A stretch of DNA of 52,537 nt, taken from NCBI RefSeq assembly GCF_015477775.1, contig NZ_JADLQO010000029.1, forward strand, positions 1-52,537, read 5' to 3'. Shown here piece after piece: positions 45,173 through 52,537 of this stretch (positions are counted from its first letter, which is position 1; the number at the start of each line of letters is the position of its first letter). The DNA is from Nocardia abscessus. GTDB taxonomy: Bacteria > Actinomycetota > Actinomycetes > Mycobacteriales > Mycobacteriaceae. Made by a program: the position numbers and the translations under genes. Under the pieces are notes generated by a model that worked only from the letters and a program-made list of their open reading frames with translations, made no database searches and was not told where the DNA came from.

Positions 45173-45478
45173 GTGGCGGGACAAAAGATCCGCATCAGGC
45201 TCAAGGCCTATGACCACGAGGCGATCGACGCATCGGCGCGCAAGATCGTGGAGACGGTGACCCGCACCGGGGCACGCGTCGTCGGCCCGGTGCCGTTGCC
45301 GACCGAGAAGAACGTGTACTGCGTCATCCGTTCGCCGCACAAGTACAAGGACTCGCGCGAGCACTTCGAGATGCGTACGCACAAGCGCCTTATCGACATC
45401 CTCGACCCGACGCCGAAGACGGTGGACGCGCTGATGCGCATCGACCTGCCGGCCAGCGTCGACGTCAACATTCAGTGA
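45173..45478 (+). CDS. rpsJ: 30S ribosomal protein S10
   Basis: The 101-aa protein matches S10 (KIRIRLKAYDHEAIDASA, then RSPHKYKDSREHFEMRTHKRL). It sits in the head of the 30S subunit and also serves as NusE in transcription antitermination. The GTG start follows an AAAAGGA stretch. It is the first gene of the S10 operon, and its stop lies 14 bp before rplC. Confidence 0.98.
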   Translation: MAGQKIRIRLKAYDHEAIDASARKIVETVTRTGARVVGPVPLPTEKNVYCVIRSPHKYKDSREHFEMRTHKRLIDILDPTPKTVDALMRIDLPASVDVNIQ

Positions 45479-45492
45479 CGGGGACTCGAGAC

Positions 45493-46158
45493 ATGACTGA
45501 CAACAAGAACAGGCCGGCCGCCGGCATCCTGGGCACCAAGCTCGGCATGACCCAGGTCTTCGACGACAAGAACCGCGTCGTTCCCGTGACCGTCATCAAG
45601 GCCGGGCCGAACGTCGTCACCCAGATCCGCACCGTTGAGCGCGACGGCTACAGCGCCGTCCAGGTCGCCTTCGGCGCCATCGACCCGCGCAAGGTGAACA
45701 AGCCGGTCTCCGGCCAGTTCGCCAAGGCGGGCGTCACCCCGCGCCGCCACGTCGTCGAGATCCGCGTCGCGGACGCCTCCACCTTCGAGGTCGGCCAGGA
45801 GATCAACGCCGACGTGTTCGAAGAGGGCGCCTACGTCGACGTCACCGGCACCAGCAAGGGCAAGGGCTTCGCGGGCACCATGAAGCGCCACGGCTTCCGT
45901 GGTCAGGGCGCCTCGCACGGTGCGCAGGCCGTGCACCGCCGCCCGGGTTCGATCGGTGGCTGCGCCACCCCCGGCCGCGTGTTCAAGGGCATGCGCATGT
46001 CGGGCCGGATGGGTAACGACCGGGTCACCACGCAGAACCTGTCGGTGCACAAGGTGGATGCCGAGAACGGCCTGCTGCTGATCAAGGGAGCGATCCCGGG
46101 TCGCAAGGGCGGCGTCGTGATCGTCAAGAGCGCCGTGAAGGGTGGTGCGCACGCATGA
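45493..46158 (+). CDS. rplC: 50S ribosomal protein L3
   Basis: The 221-aa L3 begins MTDNKNRPAAGILGTKLGMTQ and has the GTSKGKGFAGTMKRHGF and MRMSGRMGN blocks. These form the loop that reaches the peptidyl-transferase centre. The ATG at 45493 is chosen over an in-frame start at 45475 because L3 begins only a few residues before the GTKLGMTQ motif. It overlaps rplD by 4 bp. Confidence 0.98.
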   Translation: MTDNKNRPAAGILGTKLGMTQVFDDKNRVVPVTVIKAGPNVVTQIRTVERDGYSAVQVAFGAIDPRKVNKPVSGQFAKAGVTPRRHVVEIRVADASTFEVGQEINADVFEEGAYVDVTGTSKGKGFAGTMKRHGFRGQGASHGAQAVHRRPGSIGGCATPGRVFKGMRMSGRMGNDRVTTQNLSVHKVDAENGLLLIKGAIPGRKGGVVIVKSAVKGGAHA

Positions 46159-46865
46159 CGAACTCTGCTGTGAACACAGAGAAGAAGTCTGCAAATCTCA
46201 CGCTGCCGGTCAAGGAGATCGGTGGCAAGACCAACGGCACCGTCGACCTCCCCGCGGAGATCTTCGACGTGACCGCCAACATCGCGCTGATGCACCAGGT
46301 CGTCGTGGCCCAGCAGGCCGCGGCCCGCCAGGGCACCCACGCGACCAAGACCCGTGGCCAGGTGTCCGGTGGCGGCAAGAAGCCGTACCGGCAGAAGGGC
46401 ACCGGTCGCGCCCGCCAGGGTTCGACCCGCGCGCCCCAGTTCGCCGGTGGTGGCACCGTGCACGGCCCGCAGCCGCGCGACTACTCCCAGCGCCTGCCCA
46501 AGAAGATGAAGGCCGCCGCCCTGCGTGGCGCCCTGTCCGACCGGGCGCGCAACGAGCGCATCCACGTGATCACCGAACTGGTGTCGGGCCAGGCCCCGTC
46601 CACCAAGACCGCCAAGAGCTTCCTGGCCGAGCTGTCGGACCGCAAGAAGTTCCTGGTCGTCGTCGGCCGCGAGGACGTCGCCGCGTGGAAGAGCGTGGCG
46701 AACCTGCAGAACGTGCACCCGATCGCCCCGGACCAGCTCAACACCTACGACGTGCTCAACAGCGACGACGTGGTGTTCAGTGTCGAGGCGCTCAACACGT
46801 TCGTGCACGGCCCCGCGGAGTCTCCGCAGGACACCGCGGCGATCGCACAGGAGGAGAGCAAGTGA
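46155..46865 (+). CDS. rplD: 50S ribosomal protein L4
   Basis: The 236-aa L4 has the tunnel-lining loop (TRGQVSGGGKKPYRQKGTGR, then ARQGSTRAPQFAGGG). Its N-terminal leader of about 20 residues and its acidic C-terminal tail make it longer than the E. coli protein (about 200 aa), which is usual in actinobacteria. The ATG overlaps the rplC stop, and its stop overlaps the rplW start (GTGA). Confidence 0.97.
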   Translation: MTNSAVNTEKKSANLTLPVKEIGGKTNGTVDLPAEIFDVTANIALMHQVVVAQQAAARQGTHATKTRGQVSGGGKKPYRQKGTGRARQGSTRAPQFAGGGTVHGPQPRDYSQRLPKKMKAAALRGALSDRARNERIHVITELVSGQAPSTKTAKSFLAELSDRKKFLVVVGREDVAAWKSVANLQNVHPIAPDQLNTYDVLNSDDVVFSVEALNTFVHGPAESPQDTAAIAQEESK

Positions 46866-47167
46866 CCACCATCGCCGACCCCCGCGACATCCTGCTGGCG
46901 CCGGTCATCTCCGAGAAGTCCTACGGGCTGATCGAGGAGGGCACCTACACCTTCCTGGTGCACCCGGACTCGAACAAGACGCAGATCAAGATCGCCGTGG
47001 AGAAGGTCTTCGGTGTGAAGGTGACCAGCGTCAACACCGCCAACCGTCAGGGCAAGCGCAAGCGGACCCGCTTCGGTTACGGCAAGCGCAAGAACACCAA
47101 GCGCGCGCTCGTGACCATCTCGGCCGACAGCAAGCCCATCGAGATCTTCGGAGGCCCGGTCGCGTAA
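46862..47167 (+). CDS. rplW: 50S ribosomal protein L23
   Basis: The 101-aa L23 (MTTIADPRDILLAPVISEKS, then TANRQGKRKRTRFGYGKRK) lies at the exit of the peptide tunnel and docks trigger factor and SRP. The GTG at 46862 overlaps the rplD stop. The frame is open far upstream, but the L23 start is clear from the DPRDI..PVISEKS motif. Confidence 0.97.
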   Translation: MTTIADPRDILLAPVISEKSYGLIEEGTYTFLVHPDSNKTQIKIAVEKVFGVKVTSVNTANRQGKRKRTRFGYGKRKNTKRALVTISADSKPIEIFGGPVA

Positions 47168-47200
47168 GCGCCCGGGAATCCAGAAAGCAGAGAAGAACTC

Positions 47201-48037
47201 ATGGCAATCCGTAAGTACAAGCCGACTACGCCGGGCCGTCGTGGCGCCAGCGTCTCGGACTTCGCGGAGATCACCCGGTCGGAACCGGAGAAGTCGCTGC
47301 TGCGTCCGCTGACCAAGTCCGGCGGCCGCAACGCCCACGGCCGGATCACCACCCGGCACCGTGGTGGCGGGCACAAGCGCGCCTACCGTCTGATCGACTT
47401 CCGTCGCCTGGACAAGGACGGCATCCCGGCCAAGGTCGCGCACATCGAGTACGACCCGAACCGCACCGCGAACATCGCGCTGCTGCACTTCGTGGACGGC
47501 GAGAAGCGCTACATCATCGCCCCCAAGGGCGTGACGCAGGGCACCCGCATCGAGTCCGGCCCCACGGCCGACATCAAGCCGGGCAACAACCTGCCGCTGC
47601 GCAACATCCCGACCGGTACCACCATCCACGCGGTGGAGCTGCGTCCGGGCGGCGGGGCCAAGCTGGCCCGCTCGGCCGGCATGAGCATCCAGCTGCTGGG
47701 TAAGGAAGGCCCCTACGCCACGCTGCGTATGCCCTCCGGTGAGATCCGTCGCGTCGACGTGCGCTGCCGCGCCACCGTCGGCGAGGTCGGCAACGCCGAG
47801 CAGTCGAACATCAACTGGGGTAAGGCCGGCCGCATGCGCTGGAAGGGTCGCCGCCCCACGGTCCGTGGTGTCGTCATGAACCCGGTCGACCACCCGCATG
47901 GTGGTGGTGAGGGCAAGACCTCCGGTGGTCGCCACCCGGTCTCGCCGTGGGGTCAGCCGGAAGGCCGCACCCGCAAGCCCAACCGTCCGAGCGACAAGCT
48001 CATCGTCCGCCGTCGCAAGACCGGCAAGAAGCGCTGA
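47201..48037 (+). CDS. rplB: 50S ribosomal protein L2
   Basis: The 278-aa L2 starts MAIRKYKPTTPGRRGASVSD. It has the MNPVDHPHGGGEGK motif whose His contributes to the peptidyl-transferase region, and a basic C-terminus (KLIVRRRKTGKKR). AGAGAAG precedes the ATG. The 33-bp gap after rplW is the longest within the operon. Confidence 0.98.
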   Translation: MAIRKYKPTTPGRRGASVSDFAEITRSEPEKSLLRPLTKSGGRNAHGRITTRHRGGGHKRAYRLIDFRRLDKDGIPAKVAHIEYDPNRTANIALLHFVDGEKRYIIAPKGVTQGTRIESGPTADIKPGNNLPLRNIPTGTTIHAVELRPGGGAKLARSAGMSIQLLGKEGPYATLRMPSGEIRRVDVRCRATVGEVGNAEQSNINWGKAGRMRWKGRRPTVRGVVMNPVDHPHGGGEGKTSGGRHPVSPWGQPEGRTRKPNRPSDKLIVRRRKTGKKR

Positions 48038-48052
48038 AGGAGGAGGTAAGAA

Positions 48053-48334
48053 ATGCCACGCAGCCTCAAGAAAGGCCCGTTCGTCGATGACCACCTCCTG
48101 AAGAAGGTGGACGTGCAGAACGAGAAGGGCACCAAGCAGGTCATCAAGACCTGGTCGCGTCGTTCGACCATCATCCCCGATTTCATCGGGCACACGTTCG
48201 CGGTGCACGACGGCCGCAAGCACGTGCCGGTGTTCATCTCGGACAACATGGTCGGGCACAAGCTCGGTGAGTTCGCGCCGACCAGGACGTTCAAGAGCCA
48301 CGTCAAGGAAGACCGGAAGAGCAAGCGGCGATGA
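48053..48334 (+). CDS. rpsS: 30S ribosomal protein S19
   Basis: The 93-aa S19 (MPRSLKKGPFVDDHLLKKV, then WSRRSTIIPDFIGHTFAVHDGRKHVPV) lies in the 30S head near the A-site. A strong AGGAGGT precedes the ATG. Its stop overlaps rplV (ATGA). Confidence 0.98.
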   Translation: MPRSLKKGPFVDDHLLKKVDVQNEKGTKQVIKTWSRRSTIIPDFIGHTFAVHDGRKHVPVFISDNMVGHKLGEFAPTRTFKSHVKEDRKSKRR

Positions 48335-48759
48335 GCGAAGCGAAGAGCAATCAGACACTGCTGACGACTCCGTCGAACCCGACTGCGCGCGCGACCGCCA
48401 AGCACGTTCGCGTGACCCCGATGAAGGCACGCCGTGTCGTGGACCTGGTCCGCGGCAAGCGCGTCGAGGACGCCCTCGCCCTGCTGAAGTTCGCGCCCCA
48501 GGCCGCGAGCGAGCCGGTCGCCAAGGTCGTCGCCAGCGCTGCCGCCAACGCCGAGAACAACCTCGGCTTGAACCCGGCCACGCTGGTCATCTCGACGGCC
48601 TACGTCGACGAGGGTGCGACCCTGAAGCGGTTCCAGCCGCGTGCCCAGGGCCGTGCGTTCCGCATCCGCAAGCGCACCAGCCACATCACCATCGAGGTCG
48701 AGAGCATCCCCACCGCCGGTGGATCCACTCGTAACCGCCGGAAGGGAGGGGCAAAGTAA
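48331..48759 (+). CDS. rplV: 50S ribosomal protein L22
   Basis: The 142-aa L22 has the core TAKHVRVTPMKARRVVDLVRG, then the loop around RFQPRAQGRAFRIRKRTSHI, which lines the exit tunnel where macrolides bind. It has N- and C-terminal extensions relative to the 110-aa E. coli protein. Its stop directly abuts the rpsC ATG. Confidence 0.97.
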   Translation: MSEAKSNQTLLTTPSNPTARATAKHVRVTPMKARRVVDLVRGKRVEDALALLKFAPQAASEPVAKVVASAAANAENNLGLNPATLVISTAYVDEGATLKRFQPRAQGRAFRIRKRTSHITIEVESIPTAGGSTRNRRKGGAK

Positions 48760-49554
<795 letters not shown>

Positions 49555-49557
49555 CGC

Positions 49558-49974
49558 ATGCTGATGCCTCGCAAGGTGAAGCACCGCAAGCAGCATCACC
49601 CGGGCCGCTCCGGCATGGCCAAGGGCGGCACCTCGGTGGCGTTCGGCGAATTCGGCATCCAGGCGCTGGAGCCGGCGTACGTCACCAACCGGCAGATCGA
49701 GTCGGCGCGTATCGCGATGACTCGCCACATCCGCCGTGGCGGCAAGATCTGGATCAACATCTACCCGGATCGCCCGCTGACCAAGAAGCCCGCCGAGACC
49801 CGCATGGGTTCGGGTAAGGGTTCGCCGGAGTGGTGGGTCGCGAACGTCAAGCCCGGTCGCGTGATGTTCGAGATGAGCTACCCGAACGAGGAGACCGCTC
49901 GTGAGGCCCTGCGCCGCGCGATGCACAAGCTCCCGATGAAGTGCAGGATCGTGACCAGGGAGGAGCAGTTCTGA
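49558..49974 (+). CDS. rplP: 50S ribosomal protein L16
   Basis: The 138-aa L16 (MLMPRKVKHRKQHHPGRSG) contacts the A-site tRNA elbow. The ATG at 49558 is chosen because the family starts M-L-x-P-R-K. An internal ATG two codons later is less likely. Its stop shares bases with the rpmC start (TGATG). Confidence 0.98.
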   Translation: MLMPRKVKHRKQHHPGRSGMAKGGTSVAFGEFGIQALEPAYVTNRQIESARIAMTRHIRRGGKIWINIYPDRPLTKKPAETRMGSGKGSPEWWVANVKPGRVMFEMSYPNEETAREALRRAMHKLPMKCRIVTREEQF

Positions 49975-50213
49975 TGGCTACCGGAACACCGGCCGCAGAG
50001 CTCCGCGAGCTCACCGAAGAGGAGTTGGTGGCCAAGCTGCGCGACTCCAAGGAAGAGCTGTTCAACCTGCGCTTCCAGATGGCGACGGGTCAGCTGGACA
50101 ACAACCGTCGTCTGCGCGTCGTCCGTCACGAGATCGCGCGCATCTACACGGTCATGCGTGAGCGCGAGCTCGGTCTGGCCACCGGACCCGCTGGCAAGGG
50201 AGATGCCGCATGA
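49974..50213 (+). CDS. rpmC: 50S ribosomal protein L29
   Basis: The 79-aa L29 has the helical hairpin LRELTEEELVAKLRDSKEEL, then FNLRFQMATGQL..NRRLRVVR. It sits near the tunnel exit. The ATG at 49974 overlaps the rplP stop; an earlier in-frame start at 49941 would run into rplP. Confidence 0.96.
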   Translation: MATGTPAAELRELTEEELVAKLRDSKEELFNLRFQMATGQLDNNRRLRVVRHEIARIYTVMRERELGLATGPAGKGDAA

Positions 50214-50482
50214 GCGACAAAGTTGAAGGGCAGCGCGGCACCCGCAAGGTGCGTGTCGGTTACGTTGTCTCCGACAAGATGAACAAGACGATCGTCGTCG
50301 AGCTGGAAGACCGTAACCGGCACCCGCTCTACGGCAAGATCATTCGCACCACCTCGAAGGTGAAGGCGCACGACGAGAACGAGATCGCCGGCATCGGCGA
50401 CCGCGTTCAGCTGATGGAGACCCGTCCGCTGTCGGCCACCAAGCGCTGGCGTCTGGTCGAGGTCCTGGAGAAGGCCAAGTAA
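50210..50482 (+). CDS. rpsQ: 30S ribosomal protein S17
   Basis: The 90-aa S17 (GTRKVRVGYVVSDKMNKTIV, then DRNRHPLYGKIIRTTSKVKAHDE) binds 16S rRNA as an assembly protein. It overlaps rpmC by 4 bp and is the last gene of this operon, followed by a strong terminator. Confidence 0.98.
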   Translation: MSDKVEGQRGTRKVRVGYVVSDKMNKTIVVELEDRNRHPLYGKIIRTTSKVKAHDENEIAGIGDRVQLMETRPLSATKRWRLVEVLEKAK

Positions 50483-50506
50483 GCCTTCGCCACGGCGTGA
50501 AACCGC

Positions 50507-50539
50507 AAGGCCCGCTTCCCGTCCCGGGAGGCGGGCCTT
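50507..50539 (+). terminator. strong hairpin terminator of the S10 operon
   Basis: AAGGCCCGCTTCCC (50507-50520) and GGGAGGCGGGCCTT (50526-50539) form a 14-bp stem with one G-U pair and a 5-nt loop. There is no long U-tract, as is common in actinobacteria. It lies 24 bp after rpsQ. Confidence 0.75.
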
Positions 50540-50697
50540 CGCCGTTCCGAGCGGGTCCGATACCTGAAAAGTCGGTTGTCACCGACCCGATGGGTACTGT
50601 CGTGTTGGGTCGCGGGCAGCGAACGGGCTACCGGGCTGCGGGCATGACCGGAACGGCGAATCGGTCGCGGCTTACGGCCGATATGGAGGTGTGAGCG

Positions 50698-51516
50698 GTG
50701 GGGAATGTGACTCGGCCAGGCCGCCCCGATGACCGGGAGCTGCTGCGGGAACATCTGGTGAAGACCCGGATCGCGGGGGATGTCGCGACGCCCCGGGAGG
50801 GGAATCTCTCGAACTATCGGAAGATGGTGGAGAAGAATCCGAGGTATCAGTTCGGTCTGGCACTGAGGGATTGGACCTTCGATGAGACTTTGGCGATGAT
50901 GGCGCGACTGTGCGGGGTCAGCCCCGATCCGCGTCATCTGCGGGGCCCCGACACCATCGATGCGGACCTGACCCTCGATGCGCTCGACGCGATGGGCGCG
51001 CGGATCGGGCTCGCGGCTCGTCGCCGGGAAACGGTGCTCCTGGCGACCGGGCATCCGGAGACGCTCATGGGCGTGTATCGCGCTGTCGAGGATGCCTTGC
51101 GTGCCGCGGGTTGCTTGGTGCCGACGCCCGCGGCCGGATGGTCCTACCGGGTCGGCACGTCCTTCGGCCCGAAGTATCGCGAGATCGTCTACAGCTCGGG
51201 AGTTGCCGCACTCGGCACCGACGGTCAGCTGAAACACACTCATGACCCGCACCCGATGCGGGCGATATTGCGGGAGTTGCGCGACGCCGGCCCCAGCCGT
51301 CGGCCCGACCTGGTCATCGCCGATCACGGCTGGGCCGGGGCGGCGGGTGAGGCGGGCATCGAGACCGTCGGGTTCGCCGACAGCAACGACCCCGCGCTGT
51401 TCGCCGGGCAGGACGAGGGCAAGATCGCCGTCACGGTTCCGCTCGACGACGGTGTGCACCCCGACCACTACCAGCCGCTGATCGCTTACTTGCTCGACCG
51501 GGCGGGCCTGGGCTGA
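50698..51516 (+). CDS. conserved actinobacterial phosphatase-like protein
   Basis: The 272-aa protein has no signal peptide or membrane segment. I recognise it as a conserved actinobacterial family often labelled phosphatase, with the blocks LVKTRIAGDVATPREGNL at the start, VLLATGHPETLMGVYRAVE, and PDLVIADHGWAGAAG. It ends in GFADSNDPALFAGQDEG followed by VPLDDGVHPDHYQPL. The acidic and His-rich blocks suggest metal binding, but no catalytic assignment is justified from this reading. The GTG start has GGAGG 8 nt upstream. It follows the operon terminator and so is its own unit. Confidence 0.75.
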   Translation: MGNVTRPGRPDDRELLREHLVKTRIAGDVATPREGNLSNYRKMVEKNPRYQFGLALRDWTFDETLAMMARLCGVSPDPRHLRGPDTIDADLTLDALDAMGARIGLAARRRETVLLATGHPETLMGVYRAVEDALRAAGCLVPTPAAGWSYRVGTSFGPKYREIVYSSGVAALGTDGQLKHTHDPHPMRAILRELRDAGPSRRPDLVIADHGWAGAAGEAGIETVGFADSNDPALFAGQDEGKIAVTVPLDDGVHPDHYQPLIAYLLDRAGLG

Positions 51517-51521
51517 TGACC

Positions 51522-52417
51522 TCAGGCGCGCTCAGGCGAGTTCCGTCGCTCGTCGTCGCGCGCCGCGCGCCATGTGTCACGGACGATGGTCTCGAGGTCG
51601 GAATGCTCGGGGTACCAGCCTAATTCGGACGCCGCCTTGGCGGGATCGCTGATCAGCACGGCCGGTTCGGGCGCCGGTGGCCGATGGATCAGCTGGATGC
51701 GACGACCGGTCCGCCGCTCGACGGCGGCTACGACGTCGCGGATGCTGCTGCCGCGGCCGCTGCCGATGATGTACTGCCCGAACTCGCCCGGCGGTGGCAT
51801 GTGCTCGACGCACGCGACGAAAGCGGCCGCGGCGTCGAGAACGTGCAGGTAGTCGCGAACCGCGCTGCCGTCGCCGTTGATCTCCAATGCCGAACTCTTC
51901 GTCGCGGCGGCGAACGCGCGGGGAATCAGGCGCGTGGGATCGGGGTCGGCGCCGCCGGCGACGTTGGTCAAGCGCAGCACGGTAGCGGATAAACGACCGG
52001 TGCGTGCCTGGGCGCGGATCGCCCACTCGGCCGCCAGCTTGCTCGCGGCGTACGGGTGCGGCGGCGCGTCGGGCAGCCGCTCTGTCATCGGCTGGCGCTC
52101 CGGGCTGCCGTAGATCGAACCGGTCGAGGCGAAGACGATCCGAGCGACGCCGGCCGCGGCCATCGCGTCCAGCAAGGTCACGGTCCCGCCGGTGTTCACG
52201 CGAAAGTACCGGAGCGGATCGGCCGTCGACTCTCGCGCACGAGTGAGCCCGGCCAGATGACAGACCGCCGCCACACCGTCCAGCGCCTCTCGCAGCCCGC
52301 CCTCGTGCAGCAGGTCGGCGACCCGGGTCGGCACCTGAACGGACGAACTGCTCCTGCGAACCATCGCGATCGGTTCGTACCCTGCCCTGCCCAGCAAATC
52401 GACGACCGCCCTGAGGT
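51522..52417 (-). pseudogene. NAD-dependent epimerase/dehydratase, 5' end replaced by an insertion sequence
   Basis: The body is an extended SDR of the GalE / nucleotide-sugar epimerase type: VCHLAGLTRARESTADP, FASTGSIYG, the active-site PYAASK, and VRDYLHVLDAAAAF. Catalytic Ser, Tyr and Lys are present, but the first Rossmann strand and its GxxGxxG loop are gone. The family-like sequence starts only at NLRAVVDLLGRAGYEP. Upstream of this the frame stays open to an ATG at 52490, but those residues (ASRLLSEASISPHHWCPED) are the antisense of an IS start. NAD binding should fail, so this is probably a pseudogene. Its stop converges with the phosphatase-like gene. Confidence 0.75.
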
Positions 52418-52537
52418 TGCCCCGGTCTTCCGGACACCAATGGTGAGGCGAGATACTCGCCTCCGAAAGGAGTCTGGATGCCACCAGCACACCCGCCGGA
52501 GTTCCGTCAGCGCGCGATCGAGTTGGCCCGCAGTAGC
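52418..52537 (+). mobile_element. left end of an IS3-like insertion sequence (runs off the window)
   Basis: The boundary is placed at the TG that begins TGCCCCGGTCTTCCGGACA. IS3-family ends begin with TG, and the epimerase homology stops exactly here. The end is followed by about 60 bp and then a transposase orfA start. The other end and any target duplication lie outside the window, so the exact edge is uncertain by a few bases. Confidence 0.6.
52478..52537 (+). CDS. IS3-family transposase OrfA, N-terminus (partial)
   Basis: AAAGGAG (52467-52473) stands before the ATG. The first 20 codons read MPPAHPPEFRQRAIELARSS. The P-x-E-F-R-x-R-A-[IV]-x-L-A pattern is the standard start of IS3-type OrfA proteins, which hold a helix-turn-helix DNA-binding domain. 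The gene continues beyond the window. Confidence 0.75.
   Translation, partial: MPPAHPPEFRQRAIELARSS

Noticed and set aside
44802..45260. 152-codon frame upstream of and into rpsJ
   Set aside because: It overlaps the S10 coding sequence out of frame and shows no family motif.

Overview
The window is about 52.5 kb of very GC-rich DNA. Codon use, Antigen-85-type mycolyltransferases, GTG starts in the S10 ribosomal operon and giant NRPS genes point to a mycolic-acid actinomycete, most likely Nocardia or a close relative. That genus call is an inference from gene content.

Region 1 (1-30485) is a nonribosomal peptide synthetase locus on the + strand. It opens with the 3' end of an NRPS that stops inside a decayed adenylation (A) domain lacking the ATP-binding loop and any carrier or thioesterase domain. 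Two complete giant NRPSs follow, about 4,077 and 5,583 aa. Both start directly with an A domain behind the same arginine-rich leader, and both end in a thioesterase (TE). Their first three modules have the same substrate-pocket residues by hand alignment, and long tracts are nearly identical DNA. They differ at the end. NRPS-2 finishes with a Thr-type module. NRPS-3 adds a module with an epimerase-like (E) domain whose active-site HH is replaced by SS, then a fifth module. I favour a model in which the upstream line hands its chain to either of two twin lines, but two independent initiating synthetases remain possible. No MbtH-like gene is visible.

Region 2 (30486-44130) holds cell-envelope and lipid genes. 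They are two secreted mycolyltransferase/esterase paralogs, a secreted lipase, a DrrABC-type exporter, a lycopene-cyclase-like flavoprotein, a crotonase, an extended SDR, a tandem-TetR regulator and an aldehyde dehydrogenase-like protein. There is also an orphan ABC ATPase and a remnant of an Nramp metal transporter. Several of these lack expected catalytic residues: Ala for the ALDH cysteine, no YxxxK in the SDR, no hydratase glutamates in the crotonase, and Asn for the Walker-B glutamate in the orphan ATPase.

Region 3 (44124-50540) has a hotdog-fold DUF4442-like gene with a palindrome at its start codon. It then carries the S10 ribosomal operon, rpsJ-rplC-rplD-rplW-rplB-rpsS-rplV-rpsC-rplP-rpmC-rpsQ, with typical 4-bp overlaps and a strong terminator.

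Region 4 (50698-52537) has a conserved actinobacterial phosphatase-like gene and a nucleotide-sugar epimerase gene that has lost its Rossmann start. The loss is explained by the end of an IS3-like insertion sequence, whose orfA begins at 52478 and runs off the window.
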